Shown in pieces: positions 16,879-24,602 of a stretch of 64,000 nt of DNA. The notes under the pieces were generated by a model. That model had not been told where the DNA came from. It saw only the letters and a list, made by a program, of their open reading frames with translations, and ran no database searches. The DNA is from Aquimarina latercula DSM 2041 (GTDB taxonomy: Bacteria > Bacteroidota > Bacteroidia > Flavobacteriales > Flavobacteriaceae): positions 251,583-315,582 of the forward strand of contig NZ_KE387186.1 of the NCBI RefSeq assembly GCF_000430645.1, written 5' to 3'. The first letter of the stretch is position 1. Every line of letters begins with the position of its first letter. The position numbers and the translations under genes are program-made.

Positions 16879-16929
16879 CTGAGCTTGTCGAAGCAAATTT
16901 ATAGAACAATTACTCTTCGACAAGCTCAG
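16879..16929. repeat. Long inverted repeat between ADP-ribosylglycohydrolase and NADAR genes
   Basis: CTGAGCTTGTCGAAG at 16879-16893 and its exact reverse complement CTTCGACAAGCTCAG at 16915-16929, with a 21-nt AT-rich loop. No U-run follows, so it is not a classical terminator, though it could stabilise or attenuate the mRNA. The sequence resembles a dispersed repeat that I recall from Flavobacteriaceae genomes. Confidence 0.6.
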
Positions 16930-16947
16930 AGTACCTAAAGAAACAAA

Positions 16948-17496
16948 ATGAAATACACATTACAACATATACAAGAGCAGTTTAATAAAGGAAAGAGTTT
17001 GAAATATCTGTTCTTCTGGGGGCATACGCCTAATAAAGATGGAAGTATTGGTAAAAGTTGTTTTAGTCAATGGTGGAATCAGTCTTTCGAAGTAGAAGGA
17101 GTTGTTTATAAAACAGCAGAACACTGGATGATGGTTGAAAAAGCCAGATTGTTTGAAGACAATGAAATTTTAAAAGAGATTATTGATTGCAATCAACCAA
17201 TGGAAGCTAAGCAATTAGGTAGAAAAGTAAAGAATTTTGATCCTAAAGTATGGGATGCTCATAAGTACGAAATTGTAAAACAAGGAAACTATCATAAGTT
17301 TTCACAGCACCAAGAGTTGAAGGAGTTTTTGTTAAATACCAAGAAAAGAATTATTGTAGAAGCAAGTCCAAGAGATCGCATATGGGGAATCGGAATGGGA
17401 CAGGCAAATGAAAAAGCACAGAATCCTAATTTGTGGAGAGGTCAAAATCTATTAGGTTTTGCCCTGATGGAAGTGAGGGATGAATTAGATCCATAG
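16948..17496 (+). CDS. NADAR-family protein (ADP-ribosyl-guanosine hydrolase type)
   Basis: 182 residues, one NADAR (YbiA/DUF1768) domain. Motifs: FWGHTPN (23-29), SCFSQWW (37-43), YKTAEHWMMVEKA (54-66), LGRKVKNFDP and VEASPRDRIWGIGMG (about 130-144), ending in WRGQNLLGFALMEVR. NADAR proteins were predicted to act on NAD or ADP-ribose derivatives, and some have been shown to reverse guanosine ADP-ribosylation. Here it stands as a separate gene, not fused to a DarG-like antitoxin, and no DarT-like toxin is next to it. It follows the inverted repeat but keeps operon orientation. Confidence 0.85.
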   Translation: MKYTLQHIQEQFNKGKSLKYLFFWGHTPNKDGSIGKSCFSQWWNQSFEVEGVVYKTAEHWMMVEKARLFEDNEILKEIIDCNQPMEAKQLGRKVKNFDPKVWDAHKYEIVKQGNYHKFSQHQELKEFLLNTKKRIIVEASPRDRIWGIGMGQANEKAQNPNLWRGQNLLGFALMEVRDELDP

Positions 17497-17517
17497 GGTC
17501 TTTAAAAAATTAAGAAA

Positions 17518-18345
17518 ATGCAAAAGACATTAAGAAAAATAACAGCAAAGGAAACGCTTGAAATAACTGAACAAGGTTTCTATATTAATACTAAACAAGA
17601 AAAAATAGTTATTTCTGAAATTCAGAAGAACGCAATTTATGGAACAAAATTTTATGATACTAAAGAATTAGATGAGTTACTTATAGAGTTAGATACAATT
17701 GATAATTATAAAACATCTTTTGAAGTTGTAGAAGAAACAACGATAGGCAGTATACAAAGATTAGTTTCTTTAGGATTCTCCAACCTGATGTGCTTAAACT
17801 TTGCTTCTGCTAAAAATCCTGGAGGAGGTTTTTTTAATGGAGCACAAGCTCAGGAAGAAAGTATTGCGAGATCTTCAGGTTTATATCCATGTCAACTATC
17901 TGCTATAGAATTTTATGAAACGCATAGAGGAATGAAATCTTGTATGTATACAGATGGAATGATTTATAGTCCTAAAGTTCCGGTTCTACGAAACGATAAA
18001 GGAGAGTTATTCGATACTCCAATAGTAAGTTCGATAATTACAGCAGCGGCTGTTAATGCGGGAGTAGTTAAAAGGTTTGAGGCTGATAAGGTATCCAAGA
18101 TTGAAGATGTAATGAGAGTAAGGATTGATAAGTTATTAGCCCTTTCGATAGCGAACAATCATAACGCTTTGATTTTAGGAGCTTGGGGGTGTGGAGTATT
18201 TCAGAATGATCCTAAAATGATAGCGAAACTGTTTTCGGAATTATTAAAAGAAAAATATAAAGGAGTATTCGAAAAAGTGGTATTTGCTATTTATGCAAAA
18301 AACAAAAAGTTTATCGAAGCTTTTCAGAATGAATTTGAGAAATGA
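17518..18345 (+). CDS. Microbial-type poly(ADP-ribose) glycohydrolase (TIGR02452 family)
   Basis: 275 residues. The PARG signature GGG-x7-QEE is present in PGGGFFNGAQAQEE (101-114), with Q112, E113 and E114 as the catalytic stretch. LMCLNFASAKN before it and LILGAWGCGVFQNDP later match the microbial PARG macro-like fold. The family hydrolyses the O-glycosidic bond of ADP-ribose chains or terminal ADP-ribose. It overlaps the next gene by 4 bp. Together with the separate macro gene it gives the operon two ADP-ribose-binding macro-type folds. Confidence 0.88.
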   Translation: MQKTLRKITAKETLEITEQGFYINTKQEKIVISEIQKNAIYGTKFYDTKELDELLIELDTIDNYKTSFEVVEETTIGSIQRLVSLGFSNLMCLNFASAKNPGGGFFNGAQAQEESIARSSGLYPCQLSAIEFYETHRGMKSCMYTDGMIYSPKVPVLRNDKGELFDTPIVSSIITAAAVNAGVVKRFEADKVSKIEDVMRVRIDKLLALSIANNHNALILGAWGCGVFQNDPKMIAKLFSELLKEKYKGVFEKVVFAIYAKNKKFIEAFQNEFEK

Positions 18346-18980
18346 AATTAGAGTTAACAAATTATAAAGAACAAGAAGAAAACTGGCCGGAGCAAGGATA
18401 TCATATTATGGCACAATATGATGATCAAAAAATAGTAGTATATCAATCGTATAGACTAGCTATTGGAAACTTTGCGGTGGAAAATCAATTTTTTGGTGGT
18501 CCATTTAGTTTAGAAAGAATGACTTGGATTAAGCCTAATTTTCTTTGGATGATGTATCGTAATGGATGGGGAACGAAAGAAGGACAAGAAGTTGTATTAG
18601 CTATACATCTAAAGCGAGAGGCTTTCGAAAGTTACCTAAGTAACGCGGTGTACTCTTCATTTAAACCTGAATTATATTCATCTTATGAAGCTTGGCAAGA
18701 GGATGTTACTAATTTTGATGTTAGACTACAATGGGATCCTGATCACGATCCTTATGGAGTAAAGCTAGAAAGAAGAGCAATTCAGATTGGATTAAGAAAA
18801 GAGTTTATAAAGTCGTATGCATCCGAAGATATTTTAGAGATAGAGGATATTTCACAATTTGTAAAAGAACAATATGAACTAGTACAATCTAATAATTTGG
18901 AAGAATTAATAACTCCTCTCGAAAAACCATTGATTTTTGAAAATGAGAAGTTGAATACATATTTGAAGTTAAAAGAATAG
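18342..18980 (+). CDS. DUF4291 protein, first of two paralogues
   Basis: 212 residues, no signal or membrane segment. Conserved features shared with the next gene: YxxYR-like VVYQSYRLAI (about 32-41), PFSLERMTWIKP (about 54-65), LWMMYRNGWGTKEGQE (about 68-83), VRLQWDPDHDP and RRAIQIGL (about 144-151). I recall this family as DUF4291, of unknown activity, common next to NAD/ADP-ribose genes. The invariant RMTWIKP and WGTK stretches look like a nucleotide-binding or catalytic surface, which is inference. It has a longer N-terminus and C-terminus than its paralogue. Confidence 0.75.
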   Translation: MKLELTNYKEQEENWPEQGYHIMAQYDDQKIVVYQSYRLAIGNFAVENQFFGGPFSLERMTWIKPNFLWMMYRNGWGTKEGQEVVLAIHLKREAFESYLSNAVYSSFKPELYSSYEAWQEDVTNFDVRLQWDPDHDPYGVKLERRAIQIGLRKEFIKSYASEDILEIEDISQFVKEQYELVQSNNLEELITPLEKPLIFENEKLNTYLKLKE

Positions 18981-18993
18981 TAAAAAGATAAAA

Positions 18994-19581
18994 ATGATTC
19001 AAGAAATACGAGCAGATTATGATAGAGAAACGATCACGATGTATCAAGCATATGGTAAATCCATTGCCCTACCTGCTATCAAGAATAATAAGTTCGAATC
19101 ACCTTTTTCTTTTAATCGAATGACCTGGATCAAACCATCTTATTTATGGTTAATGGAACGAAGTAATTGGGGGACAAAATCGAATCAGGAGTATATCCTT
19201 GGAATAAAAATAAATAAAGCTAGTTGGGAAAAAGCGCTGTCAATGGGAGTGTTAACAGATCCTGATAAAACTATTTATAAAAGTGGTGCTTTATGGGATA
19301 AGGAATTCCGAAATGCAAAAGTTCATATACAATGGGATCCAGAAAGAACTTTAAAAGGAGCTAAGATGCAAATAAGATCCATTCAGGTGGGTATTGGTAG
19401 AGATTTAATAAAAGAATATAATGAAGAATGGATACAGGAAATAAACGATTTAACTCCGTTAACCAAGAAAATTCGATTATTACTAAAAGATGGGAAGTAT
19501 AAGGAAGCTAAAAGATTAGTGCCCGGAGAAAAAACGTATGAAGTTCCTGATGATACAAAACGAAGAATAGGAATTAGGTGA
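18994..19581 (+). CDS. DUF4291 protein, second paralogue
   Basis: 195 residues. The core aligns with the upstream protein throughout: TMYQAYGKSIA, PFSFNRMTWIKP, LWLMERSNWGTKSNQE, VHIQWDPERT and RSIQVGIGRDLI. The C-terminus ends in a different basic tail. The 13-bp gap and shared motifs suggest tandem duplication. The proteins have diverged strongly outside the motifs, so the duplication is old and the two copies may have separate roles or form a heterodimer. Activity unknown. Confidence 0.75.
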   Translation: MIQEIRADYDRETITMYQAYGKSIALPAIKNNKFESPFSFNRMTWIKPSYLWLMERSNWGTKSNQEYILGIKINKASWEKALSMGVLTDPDKTIYKSGALWDKEFRNAKVHIQWDPERTLKGAKMQIRSIQVGIGRDLIKEYNEEWIQEINDLTPLTKKIRLLLKDGKYKEAKRLVPGEKTYEVPDDTKRRIGIR

Positions 19582-19601
19582 ACTAAGTAAAAAAGTGATG
19601 T

Positions 19602-20117
19602 ATGAAACTAAAAGCACTCCAATCAGATATAACAACTGTAAAGGTAGATGTCATTGTTAATGCTGCGAATACCTCTTTATTAGGTGGAGGAGGAGTGGAT
19701 GGAGCAATTCATAGAAAAGGAGGTGCGGAAATTTTAGAGGCTTGTAGAAAGATTAGAGCTACCCAAGGTAAATGTAATCCAGGAGAGGCTGTGATTACAA
19801 CTGCCGGAAATCTTCCTGCTAAATATGTAATCCATGCGGTAGGACCGGTATGGAATACAGGAGGAAAAGATAAAGAAAGACTACTAGCTAATTGTTATTT
19901 GAATTCTTTAAGATTGGCTATAGAGAATGATATTAAGACCATTGCTTTTCCTAACATAAGTACGGGGACTTATAAGTTTCCAAAGGAACTGGCTGCTAGG
20001 ATTGCCATTGAAACGGTAATGAGTTTTCAGCAAGATCAAATAGAAGAAGTAATCTTTGTGTGTTTTGATGAAGAGAACTATAAGTTATATGATGAATTGT
20101 TAAGGATAAAAAAATAA
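19602..20117 (+). CDS. Macro-domain protein (MacroD/YmdB type)
   Basis: 171 residues, one complete macro domain. Motifs: SDITTVKVDVIVNAANTSL, GGGGVDGAIHRKGG (28-41), GEAVITTAGNLPAKYVIHAVGP and FPNISTGTYKFP (about 115-126). The NAAN and GGGVDGAIH residues form the ADP-ribose pocket and catalytic loop of deacetylating macro domains. Likely substrates are O-acetyl-ADP-ribose, mono-ADP-ribosyl-protein, or ADP-ribose-1''-phosphate, a product made downstream of KptA. Given kptA in the same operon, the last is attractive. Confidence 0.92.
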   Translation: MKLKALQSDITTVKVDVIVNAANTSLLGGGGVDGAIHRKGGAEILEACRKIRATQGKCNPGEAVITTAGNLPAKYVIHAVGPVWNTGGKDKERLLANCYLNSLRLAIENDIKTIAFPNISTGTYKFPKELAARIAIETVMSFQQDQIEEVIFVCFDEENYKLYDELLRIKK

Positions 20118-20120
20118 ACT

Positions 20121-21083
20121 ATGTATACACTAGATAAAATACCTTTTTTTCAGGAAGTTGAAGAAAGCAATAACATACTGCTATCAGGAATGGGAGGTGG
20201 CTTTGATATCTACGCTGCTATACCATTATATTTTAGCTTAATACAACAAGGTAAAAAGGTAACTATTGCTAATTACTCTTTTACGAGATTACGCAATACC
20301 AATTCAGAGTCAGTATTTCCTTTTTGTTATAAAATAAGATCTGGTGATCAGGTATATACAATGCCAGCATATTTTCCAGAGAAGTACCTTAAATTATGGT
20401 TTCAATCTCAGGGAATATCAGTGGACATTTACGCTTTTGAAAGAATAGCAGTCCAACCTCTTAAGGGTGCATATCAGTTTTTAGTGGATAAACATAAAAT
20501 AGACACTGTTATTTTGGTGGATGGCGGAACTGATTGTTTAATGTTTGGAGATGAAGAAGGATTAGGAACGCCACAAGAAGATGTTTCTTCCATGGCAGCA
20601 GCGTTTCAGATCAATGTTGCTAAAAAATTACTAGTAAGTATTGGTTTTGGAGTAGATCATTTTCACGGAGTTTCTCATTATAGGTTTCTCGAAAATTTAG
20701 CAGAATTAGATCGAGAGAATGCATATTTGGGGTCGTTCCAAGTGCTTAATTCAATGTTAGAAGGCCAAAAGTATAAAGAAGCAATCGATTTTGTGGATAG
20801 TAAAATGAAAGGAATGGAAAGTATTGTTTCTAATTCGATTATTAGTGCCTTAGAAGGGAATTATGGAAACTATCATAAGACTGGTAGAACAAAAGGAAGT
20901 GAATTGTGGATTAATCCATTAATGACAATTTATTGGTGTTTTGAATTAGAAAAAGTTCTGAAAAAGAATAAGTATTATGATTATATAAAAAACACCAATA
21001 CCATAGATGAATTTAATATGGGGTTATCAGAATACAGAGAAGGTTTAGAAGATATTAGGGTGAAAAAACAAATGCCAATTTAA
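20121..21083 (+). CDS. DUF1152-family protein
   Basis: 320 residues. The N-terminal motif LLSGMGGGFDIYAAIPL (about 20-36) is a glycine-rich Rossmann-like loop, and VILVDGGTDCLMFGDEEGLGTPQED (about 131-155) is an acidic, probably metal- or nucleotide-binding segment. I recall the family as DUF1152, with no known reaction. It starts 3 bp after the macro gene and ends 1 bp before the next gene, so it belongs firmly to the operon. A ribosyl- or nucleotide-processing role is inference from context only. Confidence 0.75.
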   Translation: MYTLDKIPFFQEVEESNNILLSGMGGGFDIYAAIPLYFSLIQQGKKVTIANYSFTRLRNTNSESVFPFCYKIRSGDQVYTMPAYFPEKYLKLWFQSQGISVDIYAFERIAVQPLKGAYQFLVDKHKIDTVILVDGGTDCLMFGDEEGLGTPQEDVSSMAAAFQINVAKKLLVSIGFGVDHFHGVSHYRFLENLAELDRENAYLGSFQVLNSMLEGQKYKEAIDFVDSKMKGMESIVSNSIISALEGNYGNYHKTGRTKGSELWINPLMTIYWCFELEKVLKKNKYYDYIKNTNTIDEFNMGLSEYREGLEDIRVKKQMPI

Positions 21084-21084
21084 A

Positions 21085-21516
21085 ATGAAAACTATAACAC
21101 TATATAGACCTGTAGGATTAAAAGAACTAGAGTTAATTCATAATACTGGATGGAAATATTTCCCTCCAAGATTGAGTTGGCAACCGATCTTTTATCCTGT
21201 AATGAATGAGGAGTATGCAATTGAAATTGCAACCAAATGGAACTTGGATGATGAAGGATCTGGGTATTCAGGTTTTGTAACCGCTTTTGATATGAACGAG
21301 TCGTTTTTGAAAAAATATAAAGTAGAAAATGTAGGAGGTCCCATTCATAATGAATTATGGATTCCCGCAGAAGAATTAGAAGAGTTTAATGAAAATATAG
21401 TAAGAGAAATTAGGGTAACAAAAACATATTTCGGTCAGAAATATACCTCACCTGAAAATGAAGAATTAAAAAGAATTATTGAAAAAAATGAAAACAAATA
21501 CGAAACAAATAAGTAA
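21085..21516 (+). CDS. Small 'ADP-ribosylation/crystallin J1'-type protein
   Basis: 143 residues. Features: TLYRPVGLKELELI at the start, WKYFPPRLSWQPIFYPVMNE, GSGYSGFVTAFDM and LWIPAEELEEFNENIV. Databases commonly label such proteins 'ADP-ribosylation/crystallin J1', but the metal motifs of true ADP-ribosylglycohydrolases are absent and the protein is less than half their length. Its function is unknown to me. It overlaps kptA by 29 bp, so the two are translated as a unit. Confidence 0.65.
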   Translation: MKTITLYRPVGLKELELIHNTGWKYFPPRLSWQPIFYPVMNEEYAIEIATKWNLDDEGSGYSGFVTAFDMNESFLKKYKVENVGGPIHNELWIPAEELEEFNENIVREIRVTKTYFGQKYTSPENEELKRIIEKNENKYETNK

Positions 21517-22033
21517 ATTTTTGAGTCTTATCCTAAGGCATAATCCAGGAAAGATTGAATTGAAATTAGATGAAAACGGTTGGGCAGATGTTAATGAATT
21601 GATAAGTAAAGCAAATAAACATCGCAATAAACTAACTATAGAAACCCTAAAAGAAGTGGTAGCTACTAATGATAAAAAGCGTTTTGCTTTTAATGAGGAT
21701 AAGACCAAAATCAGAGCGAATCAAGGACATTCTATAAAAGTAGATTTAGAATATACGCCTATTCAACCACCAGAATTTTTATATCACGGTACCGTAGGGA
21801 AGTTCAGAGAAGATATACGAAGAAAAGGTCTGCTAAAGATGAGTAGACATCATGTGCATCTTAGCGAAGAACTAGAAACAGCAATGAAGGTAGGTTCCAG
21901 AAGAGGAGTGCCCATTATATTAACGGTTCGATCAGGAGATATGTATCGCGATGGTATTGAATTTTATCAATCCGATAATGGAGTCTGGTTAACGGATACT
22001 GTTGCTCCAGAGTATATCGAGTTTAAAAAGTGA
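21488..22033 (+). CDS. kptA: RNA 2'-phosphotransferase (Tpt1/KptA family)
   Basis: 181 residues from ATG 21488; a TTG three codons earlier is less likely. The N-terminal winged-helix lobe contains LSLILRHNPGKIEL (12-25) with the catalytic Arg-His, and NQGHS (78-82) with the second His. The C-terminal ADP-ribosyltransferase-like lobe contains FLYHGT (97-102), SRHHVHLS and VRSGDMYRDG. Tpt1 moves an RNA 2'-phosphate onto NAD+, giving ADP-ribose 1''-2'' cyclic phosphate and nicotinamide. Bacteria lack the matching tRNA splicing pathway, so the natural substrate is probably damaged or modified RNA. Nicotinamide released could feed the NAMPT in this island. Confidence 0.92.
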   Translation: MKTNTKQISKFLSLILRHNPGKIELKLDENGWADVNELISKANKHRNKLTIETLKEVVATNDKKRFAFNEDKTKIRANQGHSIKVDLEYTPIQPPEFLYHGTVGKFREDIRRKGLLKMSRHHVHLSEELETAMKVGSRRGVPIILTVRSGDMYRDGIEFYQSDNGVWLTDTVAPEYIEFKK

Positions 22034-22038
22034 AAGTG

Positions 22039-22590
22039 ATGATCAAGAAAGTACTACATCCAGAAATATTTTTAATAGAAGATTTTCTTTCAAAAGAAAT
22101 GTGTGATCATTTCATAGAGAAAGGGGAACAAGTTTCATTCGAAGAGGCTAAAGTTTCTATTGATGGCAAACAAGTAATGGTAAAAGGAGTTCGTAATAAT
22201 CAACGAATTTTATTCAAAGACCAATTGCTAGCTGATAAGATTTGGAAACAATTAGAACCATATGTAGTGCAGAATTTTGGGGTTTATAAAGCGAATGGTC
22301 TTAATGAAATGTTTCGTATTTATAAGTATGATGAGGGACAACGTTTTAAAATGCATCGAGATGGTAGTCATAAACGAAATGAGAAGGAATGTAGTTTCTT
22401 CTCTTTTTTGATATATCTCAATGAAGATTTTGAAGGTGGAGAAACTTATTTTGAAAACGGAGTCACAATTACACCTAAACTTGGGGATGCTTTGATATTC
22501 CATCATCCACTACGTCATGAGGGAAAACCAATAATCTCAGGAACAAAATATGTGTTAAGAACGGATATAATGTATAAATTAATACAATGA
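22039..22590 (+). CDS. 2-oxoglutarate/Fe(II)-dependent oxygenase (prolyl 4-hydroxylase-like)
   Basis: 183 residues from ATG 22039. An in-frame GTG at 22030 would overlap the kptA stop by 4 bp and is a real alternative. The double-stranded beta-helix shows the iron triad H106-x-D108 (MHRDGS) and H160 (LRHEG), plus R174 (YVLRTD) for 2-oxoglutarate. NEMFRIYKYDEGQRFKMHRDG is the typical P4H-like stretch. Family members hydroxylate protein residues or demethylate nucleic acids. Tight coupling with kptA and the phosphoesterase suggests an RNA- or ADP-ribose-linked substrate, which is inference. Confidence 0.88.
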   Translation: MIKKVLHPEIFLIEDFLSKEMCDHFIEKGEQVSFEEAKVSIDGKQVMVKGVRNNQRILFKDQLLADKIWKQLEPYVVQNFGVYKANGLNEMFRIYKYDEGQRFKMHRDGSHKRNEKECSFFSFLIYLNEDFEGGETYFENGVTITPKLGDALIFHHPLRHEGKPIISGTKYVLRTDIMYKLIQ

Positions 22591-23312
22591 GAACATTAGT
22601 AATTGGAGATATACACGGAGGTTACAAGGCATTACTACAGGTGCTAGAAAGAGCTAAAGTAATACCATCAGATACATTAATCTTTTTAGGTGATTATGTA
22701 GACGGATGGAGCGAATCTGCAGAAACGATTCAATACCTAATTGAATTGAGCAAAAAACAAAAATGTATTTTTATAAAGGGAAATCATGATGTATGGTGTC
22801 ATGAGTGGTTATTAGATCCAGAAACCGAAAACCATATTTGGTTTCGCAATGGAGGTAAAGAAACTATTACTTCTTATTTAACTAATAACTTTAGCACTTC
22901 TGTTCATTTAGAGTTTTATAAAAACCTCAAAAATTATTACGTTGATAAAGAGAATAGATTGTTTATTCATGCAGGATTTTCATCAATGAAAGGGCCAGAA
23001 AATGAAGTGTATCTTACTAATTATAGATGGGATAGGACATTGTGGGAAATGGCTATTGTAATGGATAAAAGAGTTAAAAAACACTCGGCATTATATCCAA
23101 ATCGATTAAAACTATATTCTGAAATATATATAGGTCATACACCAACATTACATTATAATTGTGATGTCCCAATGCAAGGAATTAATGTTTGGAACATCGA
23201 TACAGGAGCAGCTTTTGAAGGAAAACTCACAATACTGGATATTGATACCAAAGAATTTTGGCAAAGCGATTCATTACCTTCCTTATATCCTAATGAAAAA
23301 GGACGAAACTAA
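22587..23312 (+). CDS. Calcineurin-like metallophosphoesterase
   Basis: 241 residues. All five metal motifs are visible: GDIHG (7-11), GDYVDGW (35-41), GNHD (65-68), HAGFSS (about 130-135) and GHTP (about 190-193). The layout resembles the bacteriophage lambda-type protein phosphatase group. It overlaps the oxygenase gene by 4 bp (ATGA). In this operon a fitting task would be opening or removing the phosphate of ADP-ribose 1''-2'' cyclic phosphate made by KptA, or healing RNA ends; neither can be proven from sequence. Last gene of the compact run. Confidence 0.85.
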   Translation: MRTLVIGDIHGGYKALLQVLERAKVIPSDTLIFLGDYVDGWSESAETIQYLIELSKKQKCIFIKGNHDVWCHEWLLDPETENHIWFRNGGKETITSYLTNNFSTSVHLEFYKNLKNYYVDKENRLFIHAGFSSMKGPENEVYLTNYRWDRTLWEMAIVMDKRVKKHSALYPNRLKLYSEIYIGHTPTLHYNCDVPMQGINVWNIDTGAAFEGKLTILDIDTKEFWQSDSLPSLYPNEKGRN

Positions 23313-23440
23313 GTCTTTCCTATTTTAGCTGAAAATGGGGTAGTTTCTACATGAAATTCTACCGATTTTTGTCATTCAAAATATTTATAATGATGATTAT
23401 CAAATTTTCACTAGAATATACAATCAATTATAAGGTCAAA

Positions 23441-24565
23441 ATGACTTTTCTTTTGGTATTCTGTATGCTTTTATCCAACACTATTAATTCTCAAAATATG
23501 GAAGATACTATTGAGCACAATTCCTTTTTAATTGTAGAAAAACCCCAGAAAACATATACAGGAATTTATAAAGATGGTATGCCTTTTAATGGATATTTCT
23601 CCAAAGGAGATCAAGATTTCCCTAGAGTAGATTATTATGAAAATGGAGAGGCTAAGTTTCAATATTCATTAGATGTTTTTCAAATGGCAATGGGAGCAGA
23701 AACAGTAGAAATTAGTGAGGAACTTTTTAAGGGAGAAGAAGATGAAACTAGTGAAGAGTATGAAATGAGTGAAGAAGAATACGAGGAATATGAGCGAAAT
23801 CTATACAAGGCAAAACTCAATATAAAATCGATATATAGAGATGGTAAAATTCTTCAGGGATATGAATATGTCGAAGCACCTTCTGCTCTGTTTTCCAAAA
23901 AGATAATGGATGGTAAGATTGTAGCATTGTATATTGATGTATTTGCTATGCATTATTATCAGAGAACTTCTATGATTCTAAAGAGTGATTCTATAGTTAT
24001 AGAGTCTCCTACACTGGCTGTCGAAGGAGATAAATTTCAGACAAACTTATCAAAAAAAGATATGTACTGGGAGATAAGATATGTTATGAATAATGAAAAT
24101 ATAGGTTCTAAATATTTTGTGATAGGAGAAACTAATAATTTGCCTAAGAATAGTATCCTTTTTATGTATGATAAGAATGATAGTACTTATAGTTATGGTA
24201 CTAGTGGTTTTCAAGATTATTTACCCACTCTTAATTTAATAAATATTTCAAATATTTTTTTTGATAAACCAGAAATTTTTAAGTCTATAGATATGAATAC
24301 TTTTTTTGGGGATTTAGTAGAAGCTACTATAGTAGAAACTAAGAGAGAAGAAGGAACTTACCCAAAAGAACCAGAAAAATATAGAGGGTATTTAGAAACT
24401 GGAGATGATGGAAATGTAGTAACAGGAATACGATTTTTTGACAAAGGAGTAGACTCTTATTATGAAGAATATATAGAAGGAGATAGCGTTAAAAAGGAAA
24501 AGATGGATATTGTTAGTTTTCAAAAAGAATTTAAAAAATACCTAAATAAGGTTAGAAACAAGTAG
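23441..24565 (+). CDS. Secreted protein of unknown function in the NAD island
   Basis: 374 residues if started at ATG 23441, which gives a compact signal peptide (LLVFCMLLSNTINSQ). The frame is open back to 23351, but that would add a second hydrophobic segment. The mature part contains a MORN-like or antitoxin-like YYENGEAKFQYS stretch and a strongly acidic run (about 98-125, mostly E and D with Y). I recognise no catalytic motif. It is exported, unlike its cytoplasmic neighbours, and there is no coupling to the upstream gene, so it may simply be an insertion between the operon and the NAMPT gene. Confidence 0.6.
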   Translation: MTFLLVFCMLLSNTINSQNMEDTIEHNSFLIVEKPQKTYTGIYKDGMPFNGYFSKGDQDFPRVDYYENGEAKFQYSLDVFQMAMGAETVEISEELFKGEEDETSEEYEMSEEEYEEYERNLYKAKLNIKSIYRDGKILQGYEYVEAPSALFSKKIMDGKIVALYIDVFAMHYYQRTSMILKSDSIVIESPTLAVEGDKFQTNLSKKDMYWEIRYVMNNENIGSKYFVIGETNNLPKNSILFMYDKNDSTYSYGTSGFQDYLPTLNLINISNIFFDKPEIFKSIDMNTFFGDLVEATIVETKREEGTYPKEPEKYRGYLETGDDGNVVTGIRFFDKGVDSYYEEYIEGDSVKKEKMDIVSFQKEFKKYLNKVRNK

Positions 24566-24602
24566 AATATAAAAGGCATTTTAGAAGAAATGTTTTTAAA
24601 AA

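Noticed and set aside
16879..16929. Rho-independent terminator splitting the NAD operon
   Set aside because: No U-run follows the stem and the next genes have no obvious promoter of their own.
14574..23312. Classical DarTG-like toxin-antitoxin locus
   Set aside because: NADAR and macro domains occur in DarG antitoxins, but here they are separate genes and no DarT-like toxin is visible.
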